Positions 1-5,960 of a DNA stretch of 6,054 nucleotides are shown one piece after another. The DNA is taken from positions 1 through 6,054 of the forward strand of contig JAGGXQ010000088.1 in the NCBI GenBank assembly GCA_021162925.1, in the 5' to 3' direction. Position 1 is the stretch's first letter. Every line of letters starts with the position of its first letter. Below the pieces are notes generated by a model. That model was not told the DNA's origin and made no database searches. It was given only the letters and a program-made list of their open reading frames with translations. The translations under genes and the position numbers were made by a program. This stretch comes from Nitrososphaerota archaeon (GTDB lineage Archaea; Thermoproteota; Nitrososphaeria; Nitrososphaerales; JAGGXQ01).

Positions 1-1
1 C

Positions 2-274
2 GTGGAGGAGGCGGATTACGAGAACCTTGCGACCTACATGAACGTGTTTCACGCCATTCTGTCCAGGATGGGGGTCTCCTCCAGGGTTCTGGATAGGGTC
101 GTGGAGCTGGCTCTGGAGAAGGGCGCCCTGGGGGCGAAGCTCACGGGAGGGGGTGGAGGAGGCTCGGTCATAGCCGTGTCCGACGATCCCGACGGGCTCG
201 TGAGGAGGCTCGAGCCCCTAGGCTACAGCCCTTTCAAGGTCGTCCTCCCGGTTGGGGGTTCGAGAGCTTGGTAG
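2..274 (+). CDS. mvk: Mevalonate kinase, C-terminal fragment (GHMP kinase family), 5' end outside window
   Basis: Only the last 90 codons are present; the reading frame is open to the window edge, so the GTG at base 2 is probably internal. What is seen: an MNxxH segment (MNVFH, fragment residues 13-17) followed by LSRMGVSS, and then the third GHMP-kinase motif GAKLTGGGGGG at residues 44-54, the glycine-rich loop of the C-terminal domain. The MN..H + GVS + GAKLTGxGGGG combination is typical of mevalonate kinases, which phosphorylate mevalonate with ATP in the cytoplasm. The usual GAGGGG loop is GGGGGG here. The stop TAG (272-274) overlaps the start of the IPK gene by 7 bases, consistent with one operon. 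Phosphomevalonate kinase or another GHMP kinase cannot be strictly excluded without motifs 1 and 2, but the neighbours (IPK, isomerase, prenyl synthase) make mevalonate kinase the best call. Confidence 0.86.
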   Translation: MEEADYENLATYMNVFHAILSRMGVSSRVLDRVVELALEKGALGAKLTGGGGGGSVIAVSDDPDGLVRRLEPLGYSPFKVVLPVGGSRAW

Positions 275-984
275 TCGTGCTGAAGGTCGGGGGCTCCGTG
301 CTCACCTTCAAGGATAGGCGTGAGCGCTTAAACCCGAAGGGGCTGAGGAGCGTCGCAAGGGCTCTGAAGGGATACGGCTCCCCTCTTGTCCTGGTCCATG
401 GGGGAGGCTCGTTCGGCCACTACTACGCCGAGCTCTACGGCTTCGGGGTTAGGCCCAGCTTCGAAGTGAGTGGCGTAGGGAGGATAAGGGCCTCCATGCT
501 CAGGCTCAACGCCATGCTCGTCGAGGAGCTCGCCAAATCGGGGATAGAGTGCTACACCATCCAGCCCGTGATGCTGGGTAGGGCCAAGCGCCTTATCCTG
601 AGGCTGTTGAGGGATGGGCTGATCCCCGTGAGCTTCGGCGATGTGGTCCCTTCGAGGGCCGGATACAAGATCGTGTCGGGGGACGACATAGTCCTGAAGC
701 TCTCCAAGCTCCTCGGGCCGGAGAGGGTCGTGTTCGCCATGAATGTAAACGGGGTTTACAGAAGGCTAGGGGGAGAGTTGCTCAAGGAGATCGGGCTGGG
801 CTCGGAGGTAGGTTTTTCAAAGGGCGGGTTCGACGTTACTGGCGGGTTGAAGAGGAAGTTGAGCATAGCTTTCAGGATAGCGAAGATGGGGGTCGACGTG
901 AGGTTCGTGAGCGGCCTTAAGAGTGGCGAGCTGCTGAAAGCGTTAAAGGGGGAGGAGCACCTAGGCACCTTGGTGAGGGTGTGA
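268..984 (+). CDS. ipk: Isopentenyl phosphate kinase (amino acid kinase family)
   Basis: Phosphorylates isopentenyl phosphate to IPP with ATP, the last step of the archaeal mevalonate routes. The 238-aa protein has the amino-acid-kinase fold signatures: LKVGGS (residues 5-10, phosphate-binding Lys6 and Gly8-Gly9), VHGGGSFGH (43-51), GDVVP (124-128), VSGDDIV (136-142), NVNGVY (159-164) and FDVTGGLKRK (188-197). His51 after GGGSFG is the residue that distinguishes IPK from other kinases of the fold (His60 in the Methanocaldococcus enzyme). The TTG at 268 is chosen because it places Lys6 and Lys15 exactly where I recall them in the M. jannaschii IPK; GTG at 277 is the alternative and would leave almost nothing before the first strand. 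It is slightly shorter than methanogen IPKs (about 260 aa). It overlaps the upstream gene by 7 bases and the downstream gene by 4 (GTGA), suggesting translational coupling. Family assignment is firm. Confidence 0.95.
   Translation: MVVVLKVGGSVLTFKDRRERLNPKGLRSVARALKGYGSPLVLVHGGGSFGHYYAELYGFGVRPSFEVSGVGRIRASMLRLNAMLVEELAKSGIECYTIQPVMLGRAKRLILRLLRDGLIPVSFGDVVPSRAGYKIVSGDDIVLKLSKLLGPERVVFAMNVNGVYRRLGGELLKEIGLGSEVGFSKGGFDVTGGLKRKLSIAFRIAKMGVDVRFVSGLKSGELLKALKGEEHLGTLVRV
972..976 (+). promoter_or_regulatory. Candidate Shine-Dalgarno for the IPP isomerase gene
   Basis: GGTGA complements the archaeal 16S 3' end (anti-SD CACCTCC-like). It lies within the end of ipk, 4 bases before GTG 981 and 10 bases before TTG 987, so it does not by itself decide between the two starts. 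The assignment is by eye. Confidence 0.4.
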
Positions 985-2024
985 GCTTGAACGAGATAAG
1001 GAAGAGGAAGGAGGAGGACATCGAACTCATCCTCAAGGAGGGGGTCCAGTCCAGGGCGACCACCTTGCTCGAATGCGTCAAGCTGATCCACAACGCCCTG
1101 CCCGAGCTATCGTTCGACGAAATCGACCTATCGACCGAATTCCTAGGGCACAAGTTCTCCTTCCCGATCCTGATAGACTCGATGGTGGGGGGCTCGCCGA
1201 AGGCGAAGGAGCTGAACAGGAACCTGGCCCTAGCTGCCGAGGAGCTGGGGATAGGGATGGGGGTCGGTAGCCAGAGGGCCGCCCTAGAGGACGAAGGGCT
1301 CGCGGAAAGCTACAAGGTCGTTAGGGAGGTCGCCCCCAACGCATTCGTGATGGCGAACATAGGGGCCGCCCAGCTGAAATCCATGAAGAAGAGGGAGCTG
1401 AAGAAGCTGATCGACATGGTCAAAGCCGATGCCCTGGCGATCCACCTCAACCCCCTTCAAGAGCTGATCCAGCCAGAAGGCGAGACCGACTTTAGAGGAG
1501 TGTTAGAAAAGATAGACGAAATCTCCGACCTGGTCCCCGTGATCGTGAAGGAGGTCGGGGCCGGCATATCCAGGGAGGTTGCGATAAAGCTGGAGCTCGC
1601 CGGGGTTTCTGCGATAAACGTCGCTGGGCTTGGGGGGACGAGCTGGGCCGGGGTAGAGTCCTTGAGGGCGAGGGGGATCGACGAGAGGAAGGAGATGCTG
1701 GGCGAGCTGCTCTGGGACTGGGGCATCCCGACCGCCGCAAGCCTGATAGAGGTCAGAAATGCGGTGAAGATACCGGTCATAGCCTCTGGCGGCCTGAGGA
1801 ATGGGTTGGAGGTTGCGAAGTGTATAGCCCTAGGCGCCGATATGACCGGCATGGCTGACCCCTTACTGAAGGCGGCTTCGAAGTCGAAGGAAGAGGTCGT
1901 CAAGTTCCTGAAGGATAGGGCTCTAGAGCTCAAGGCGGTGATGTTCCTGGTCGGGGCCAAGAACGTAGAGGAGCTCAAGGGCGCCAGGTACGTGATCACG
2001 GGGGAGTTGGCGGAGTGGTTGTGA
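981..2024 (+). CDS. fni: Type 2 isopentenyl-diphosphate delta-isomerase (FMN/NADPH dependent)
   Basis: Interconverts IPP and DMAPP in the cytoplasm using reduced FMN and Mg2+. The 347-aa protein is full length and closely follows the Sulfolobus shibatae IDI-2 as I recall it: VHQG-like KLIHNALP (34-41), GVGSQRAA (94-101), HLNPLQE (155-161) with the conserved His155, Asn157, Gln160 and metal-binding Glu161, VIVKEVGAGIS (187-197) with Lys190, GLGGTSW (216-222), DWGIPTA (246-252), ASGGLRNG (268-275) and ALGAD (283-287), the FMN-phosphate-binding TIM-barrel end. Oddities: the N-terminal RKxxH motif reads RKEED (residues 9-13), with Asp13 where His is expected, and the usual MTGG reads MVGG (68-71). 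The start is ambiguous: GTG 981 overlaps the ipk stop by 4 bases, while TTG 987 would give an N-terminus whose RK residues number as in S. shibatae. The stop overlaps the next ATG by one base (TGATG). Confidence 0.95.
   Translation: MSLNEIRKRKEEDIELILKEGVQSRATTLLECVKLIHNALPELSFDEIDLSTEFLGHKFSFPILIDSMVGGSPKAKELNRNLALAAEELGIGMGVGSQRAALEDEGLAESYKVVREVAPNAFVMANIGAAQLKSMKKRELKKLIDMVKADALAIHLNPLQELIQPEGETDFRGVLEKIDEISDLVPVIVKEVGAGISREVAIKLELAGVSAINVAGLGGTSWAGVESLRARGIDERKEMLGELLWDWGIPTAASLIEVRNAVKIPVIASGGLRNGLEVAKCIALGADMTGMADPLLKAASKSKEEVVKFLKDRALELKAVMFLVGAKNVEELKGARYVITGELAEWL
2012..2015 (+). promoter_or_regulatory. Candidate Shine-Dalgarno that sets the start of the prenyl synthase
   Basis: GGAG ends 8 bases before ATG 2024, a good archaeal spacing, and supports ATG 2024 over the upstream in-frame GTG codons at 2015 and 2021. 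The site is embedded in the last codons of the isomerase gene, fitting coupled translation. Confidence 0.5.
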
Positions 2025-3043
2025 TGGACTTCATGGAGTTCCTCAAGCTCGCGAACGAAGAGACCAACAGGATCATATTCGATTACCTCCCCAAGGGGCA
2101 CGAGGTCGAGGAGCTCGACCTCCTCTACAGGATGATGAGGGACTACCCATCTAGGCCGAAGAAGGGGTTAAGGGCTGCCCTATGCCTGCTGTCGGCCAAG
2201 GCGTTATCGGGGGACTACCGAAGGGCTCTCGTAACCGCGAGCGCCATCGAGCTCTTCCAGAGCTGGGTTCTGATCCACGACGACATAGAGGACGAATCGG
2301 AGCTGAGGAGGGGCTCGCCGACCCTTCACAGGCTTTACAACGTCCCGCTCGCGCTCAACGCCGGGGATGCGCTCCACTCGAAGATGTGGGGCCTCCTGCT
2401 CAAGAACGAAGACATCCTGGGGTGCGAAATGGCGGTCAGGATACTCGAAGAGTTCTCAAAGATGGTCGATAGGACCGCGGAGGGCCAGCACATAGAGCTC
2501 GGATGGATAGCGAAGAACAGGTGGGACCTGAGCGAGGAGGATTACTTCAGGATGGCGAGCCTGAAGAGCGCCTACTACACGTGCACGGCCCCCATGAGGA
2601 TGGGCTCGATGATAGGCGGCATGGATTCGGAGAGACTCGAGCAGATCGATGAGATGGGCAGGCCCTTGGGGATAGCCTTCCAGATACAGGACGACGTGCT
2701 CAACCTGATCGGGGGGAAGAAGTACGGGAAGGAGGGGAAGGACGACATACTTGAGGGGAAGAGGACGCTCATCCTGATAAGGCTCCTGGAGGTTGCGAAG
2801 GAGAGGGATAGGATAATAGAGCTCGTTTCAAAGCCAAGGAGGAGCAAGACCAGGGAGGACGTCGAGTACGTCTTTAGGAAGATGGTGGAGTACGGCGCGA
2901 TAGATTACGCGAGAAGAGTGGCGAGGAGGCTCTACGAGGAGGCGATCGAAAAGTTCGATCTGGTCTTCGAGGATGTGAAGGACGAGGAGGCGAGGGAATG
3001 CCTGAGGGACCTGTTCAGATACCTGATCGAGAGAAGCTGGTAG
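2024..3043 (+). CDS. idsA: Short-chain polyprenyl diphosphate synthase, probably geranylgeranyl diphosphate synthase
   Basis: Trans-prenyltransferase condensing DMAPP/FPP with IPP, probably to C20 GGPP for archaeal ether lipids. From ATG 2024 the protein has 339 aa, normal for the family. Seen: PKKGLRAALC (45-54, the IPP-binding GKxxR-like region), first aspartate-rich motif DDIED (86-90) followed by RRG (95-97), GDAL (115-118), AEGQHIEL (152-159), K181 in the KSAYYT segment, FQIQDDVLNLIGG (219-231) as second aspartate-rich motif in DDxxN form, then YGKE and EGKRTL (244-249). The residue five before the first motif is Trp81, a bulky aromatic, matching the chain-length position of archaeal type I GGPP synthases (Phe77 in Sulfolobus acidocaldarius). 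That supports a short-chain product, but C15 versus C20 cannot be fixed by reading. ATG 2024 is preferred over GTG 2015 because of GGAG at 2012-2015 and the TGATG junction. gltX begins one base after the stop. Confidence 0.93.
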   Translation: MDFMEFLKLANEETNRIIFDYLPKGHEVEELDLLYRMMRDYPSRPKKGLRAALCLLSAKALSGDYRRALVTASAIELFQSWVLIHDDIEDESELRRGSPTLHRLYNVPLALNAGDALHSKMWGLLLKNEDILGCEMAVRILEEFSKMVDRTAEGQHIELGWIAKNRWDLSEEDYFRMASLKSAYYTCTAPMRMGSMIGGMDSERLEQIDEMGRPLGIAFQIQDDVLNLIGGKKYGKEGKDDILEGKRTLILIRLLEVAKERDRIIELVSKPRRSKTREDVEYVFRKMVEYGAIDYARRVARRLYEEAIEKFDLVFEDVKDEEARECLRDLFRYLIERSW

Positions 3044-3044
3044 C

Positions 3045-4745
3045 ATGAGGGAGCTGATAAGGGAGGTCGCCAAGAAGCACGCGATCCTGAACGCGTACAG
3101 GCATGGAGGGAAGGCGGTGGCATCCGCCGTTATAGGGAAGGTCATCGCCGAGCTACCCGACGCAAAGCGAGATATGAAGCTCTTGGTAAGCGTGGTCAAG
3201 GAGGTCGTCGAGGAGGTCAACCTGATGGGCCTCGAAGCCCAGAGGGCCTACCTGGAGCTTCACCACCCCGAGCTTTTGGAGAGGAAGAAGGTCGCGGAGG
3301 AGAAGGGCTTGCCCCCCTTGCCTCAGGCCGAAGCTGGAAAGGTCGTAACCAGGTTCCCTCCCGAGCCGAACGGGCACCTGCACATAGGGCACGCGAAGGC
3401 CGCGATAATAAACCAGGAGTACGCCAGGATGTACGAAGGCAGGTTAATACTCAGGTTCGACGATACGAACCCCGCCAAGGAGAGGCTCGAATACTACGAG
3501 GCGATAAGGGAGGAGCTGGAGTGGCTTGGGGTCGAGCCCGATCTGGTGAAGAACACGTCCGACGACATCGAAACCCTTTACGAGCATGCGGAGAGGCTCA
3601 TAAGGCTCGGATTGGCTTACGTCTGCACCTGCAGGGTCGAGGAGATAAGGAGGGGGAGGGCCCTGGGGCTCGAGTGCCCTTGTAGAAAGAGGAGCGTAGA
3701 AGAGAACCTATCGCTCTGGGACGGGATGCTTAAGGACTTCGGAGAGAACGAAGCCGTTCTGAGGCTCAAGGGCGACATGAAGGCGAAGAACACCGTGCTA
3801 AGGGACCCGACGCTCTTCAGGATCGTGCTCAAGCCCCACCCGCTCAAAGGGACGGCCTACCGAGCCTGGCCCACCTACGACTTCTCGGCCCCGATAGAGG
3901 ACAGCTTGGACGGCGTAACCCACGCGATGAGGTCCAAGGAGTACGAGCTGAGGGACGAGCTGTACTACACGATACTAGACGCCCTCGGTATGAGGAAGCC
4001 GATACTGGTCGAGTTCTCCAGGCTGGCCCTTAGAGGGACCCCTTTGTCGAAGAGGAGGATAAGGCCCCTTATAGAGTCTGGTAAGGTATCAGGATGGGAC
4101 GATCCGAGGCTCGCTACCATCTTGGCGCTCAGGAGGAGGGGGATAACCCCCGAGGCTATCAGGAGGTTCGTGATCGAGATGGGGGTGAGCAAGGTCGAGT
4201 CAGAGCCGACCTGGGACCTGCTGTACTCGATGAACAGGAAGCTTATCGATCCGAAGAGCAAGAGGCTACACTTCGTCCCCGATCCGATCAGGATGAAGAT
4301 CGAAAACGCCGAAGAAAGGGTCGTGAGGCTTAGATGCCATCCCAGCGTCGACCTGGGGTTCAGGGAGCTCAGGGTCAAGGACGAGGTCTACATAGCGAAG
4401 GGGGATGCCGAGAGGCTCAAGGTGGGAGATAGGGTGAGGCTCATCGGCCTCTACAACGTCAGGATCGAGGAGGTTGGGGATGAAATCTCGGCCAGCTACG
4501 CCGGCGAATCCCCCATCGATCTGCCGAAGATCCAGTGGGTCGGGGAGGATAGGGTCGGGTTCAGGGTTCTGATACCTAAGGAGCTGTTCAGGGATGGCGA
4601 GTTCAACGAGGACAGCCTGGAGGTCTCGGACGGATTCGCCGAAAGCGCGGTCGAAGGGCTGGAGATCGGGGAGGTCTTCCAGTTCGTCAGGTTCGGGTTC
4701 TGCAGGCTCGACTCGAAGGGGGTGGCGATCTTCGCCCACAAGTAG
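3045..4745 (+). CDS. gltX: Glutamyl-tRNA synthetase, archaeal type (class I)
   Basis: Charges tRNA-Glu with glutamate; in archaea Gln-tRNA is normally made from Glu-tRNA(Gln) by GatDE, so the enzyme is probably non-discriminating (inference). The 566-aa length is typical. Domains in order: N-terminal helical region (about 1-95, with ILNAYRHGGKA and VIGKV); class I catalytic domain starting RFPPEPNGHLHIGH with HIGH at 113-116; RFDDTNP (137-143); a zinc-ligand-like CTC (194-196) and CPC (211-213) pair inside the connective region; SLDGVTHAMRSKEYE (287-301); the LSKRR form of the KMSKS loop (334-338); GWDDPRL (350-356); and a C-terminal beta-barrel anticodon-binding domain (about 400-566). ATG 3045 follows the idsA stop by one base, with no strong ribosome-binding site, so translation is probably coupled. 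This synthetase next to isoprenoid genes recurs in archaea. GlnRS is excluded in practice by archaeal context and the archaeal GluRS-type N-terminus. Confidence 0.96.
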   Translation: MRELIREVAKKHAILNAYRHGGKAVASAVIGKVIAELPDAKRDMKLLVSVVKEVVEEVNLMGLEAQRAYLELHHPELLERKKVAEEKGLPPLPQAEAGKVVTRFPPEPNGHLHIGHAKAAIINQEYARMYEGRLILRFDDTNPAKERLEYYEAIREELEWLGVEPDLVKNTSDDIETLYEHAERLIRLGLAYVCTCRVEEIRRGRALGLECPCRKRSVEENLSLWDGMLKDFGENEAVLRLKGDMKAKNTVLRDPTLFRIVLKPHPLKGTAYRAWPTYDFSAPIEDSLDGVTHAMRSKEYELRDELYYTILDALGMRKPILVEFSRLALRGTPLSKRRIRPLIESGKVSGWDDPRLATILALRRRGITPEAIRRFVIEMGVSKVESEPTWDLLYSMNRKLIDPKSKRLHFVPDPIRMKIENAEERVVRLRCHPSVDLGFRELRVKDEVYIAKGDAERLKVGDRVRLIGLYNVRIEEVGDEISASYAGESPIDLPKIQWVGEDRVGFRVLIPKELFRDGEFNEDSLEVSDGFAESAVEGLEIGEVFQFVRFGFCRLDSKGVAIFAHK

Positions 4746-4758
4746 GCTCAAGGATGCG

Positions 4759-5925
4759 ATGAAGAGGGCAAGAGAGCTCGAGGAAGGATGCGGGTTAGGC
4801 GGGCTCTTAAGACCGTGCTACGAGGGCAGATCGATCCTCAACATCTCGGAATCCCTGCTCAGGCACTACGGCGTGAACTCCGCGAAGGGGTTGGGGTTCG
4901 ATCCATTCGGCACAAAAAAGGGGATCGCCCTGATCCTGATGGACTCTCTCGGCTTCGACCTGCTCGTCAGGTGCGCAAGGGACGCCGGGATCGGGAAGCT
5001 GATCTCGAGGCTGGGGATCGAGCCCCTGACGAGCACCTTCCCTTCGGCCACCGCCACGGCCTTGGCGACCGTCTGCACGGCCCTCCCCCCTGCCAAGCAC
5101 GGGGTCGTGGGAGGACTCGTCTTCATAAGAAGGCTCGGCTTGGTCGCGAACATGCTCCAGCTTAGCAGCATCGCGGATCCCAGGAGGGACTCCCTGCTCT
5201 CCCTGGGGGTCAAGGGCGAAGAGCTAATGAGGGGCAAGACGGTATTCGAAAGGCTCGAAGGGATCAGATGCTACGTGATGAGCAGGAGGCAGATAAGCGA
5301 CACGGGGATATCGAGGCTCGTCTACAAGGGGGCCGATAGGCTGGGGTTCATCTCCTCTTCGGATATGTTCGTGAGGATGAGGAAGCTGCTCGACGAAGGG
5401 GTCTTCGTCTTCGCCTACTGGGACGCCTTGGACCCGATAGTCCACGAGTACGGGATAGGGGAGGAGGCGTGCGCTGAGGTGGGCTCCTTCCTCAGGGCGA
5501 TGAAGGAAGAGCTGCTCGAGAGGACCGATGCCTCCGTCGCTCTGTTCGGGGATCACGGCCAGCTCGAGGTCGATGAGGTGGTGGAGGCATCGAAGCTGAA
5601 GTGGCTCCTGAAGGGGATCGAGATCCCCCCAACCGGGGAGATGAGGGCGAGCTACATACATCCTAGAGAAGGCTACCTCGAACAGCTCGAGGATTCCCTG
5701 TCGAAGCTCGGACTGAACCCGATGAGATCCAAACTCGCCGTGAAGGAAGGGCTCTTCGGGGGCGGGGGGAAGCTCCTCAGGGACAGGATCGGGGAGCTCG
5801 TGGTCCTGCCAAGCAGGGGAAAGGTCTTCTACTACTCGTACAGGGGAGGTGGCCTTAAGGTCAAGGGGATGCACGGAGGCATGGAGAGGGAGGAGATGCT
5901 CGTCCCCCTCCTGTTCAGGCCATAA
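4759..5925 (+). CDS. Alkaline phosphatase superfamily protein, type I phosphodiesterase/nucleotide pyrophosphatase-like, substrate unknown
   Basis: A metal-dependent phosphoester hydrolase with all expected two-metal ligands visible: Asp62 (LILMDSLGFD), nucleophile Thr98 in FPSATAT (94-100) followed by TALPPAKHGVVGG (107-119), Asp225 and His229 (DPIVHEYG, the DxxxHxxG motif), Asp265-His266 (FGDHG), and His372 in MHGGMEREEMLVPL (371-384). The N-terminus (YEGRSILNISESLLRHYGV, 21-39) resembles the usual lead-in of the family. There is no signal peptide or membrane segment, so a cytoplasmic enzyme is likely. ATG 4759 is the first in-frame start after the gltX stop, 13 bases downstream, with a weak AAGG at 4750-4753; the frame remains open further upstream inside gltX, but an upstream start would only encode out-of-frame gltX sequence. 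It is probably the last gene of the operon. The family acts on nucleotides, phospholipids, sugar phosphates and others; nothing here fixes the substrate. Confidence 0.88.
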   Translation: MKRARELEEGCGLGGLLRPCYEGRSILNISESLLRHYGVNSAKGLGFDPFGTKKGIALILMDSLGFDLLVRCARDAGIGKLISRLGIEPLTSTFPSATATALATVCTALPPAKHGVVGGLVFIRRLGLVANMLQLSSIADPRRDSLLSLGVKGEELMRGKTVFERLEGIRCYVMSRRQISDTGISRLVYKGADRLGFISSSDMFVRMRKLLDEGVFVFAYWDALDPIVHEYGIGEEACAEVGSFLRAMKEELLERTDASVALFGDHGQLEVDEVVEASKLKWLLKGIEIPPTGEMRASYIHPREGYLEQLEDSLSKLGLNPMRSKLAVKEGLFGGGGKLLRDRIGELVVLPSRGKVFYYSYRGGGLKVKGMHGGMEREEMLVPLLFRP

Positions 5926-5937
5926 AGGATAATAAAT
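5924..5937 (+). promoter_or_regulatory. Candidate archaeal BRE/TATA promoter for the tRNA gene
   Basis: AAAGG (5924-5928) followed by the AT-only ATAATAAAT (5929-5937) is a conspicuous A/T run in an otherwise GC-rich window. Its centre lies about 28 bases upstream of the tRNA 5' end at 5961, the spacing expected if transcription starts at or just before the mature 5' end. The purine-rich stretch in front fits a TFB recognition element. It begins at the stop codon of the phosphodiesterase gene, so the tRNA is probably transcribed from its own promoter. Confidence 0.55.
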
Positions 5938-5960
5938 GGTTCTGCGAAAGCGATCAAGGT

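Noticed and set aside
1457..2101. 214-codon open frame on the - strand opposite the isomerase gene
   Set aside because: It lies inside the isomerase gene with its conserved motifs on the other strand. Its Ser/Pro/Thr-rich composition is typical of an antisense shadow.
2102..2122. Perfect 9-base inverted repeat GAGGTCGAG / CTCGACCTC with a 3-base spacer inside idsA
   Set aside because: It encodes the ordinary segment EVEELDL. GAG and CTC codons are complementary and very common here, so such palindromes are expected by chance; it is not near a gene boundary and has no T-tract.
4266..4751. 161-codon open frame on the - strand opposite the end of gltX
   Set aside because: It is Asp/Pro/Glu/Leu-rich antisense of the GluRS beta-barrel domain, with no motif.
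4594..4758. In-frame upstream extension of the phosphodiesterase into gltX
   Set aside because: The added N-terminus would be Ser/Arg-rich out-of-frame gltX sequence. The family-like N-terminal segment begins after ATG 4759.
5224..5874. 216-codon open frame on the - strand opposite the phosphodiesterase gene
   Set aside because: It is a shadow of a well-supported + strand gene. The protein is rich in Pro, His, Leu and Glu as expected from reading GAG/CTC-rich codons backwards, and it shows no recognisable motif.
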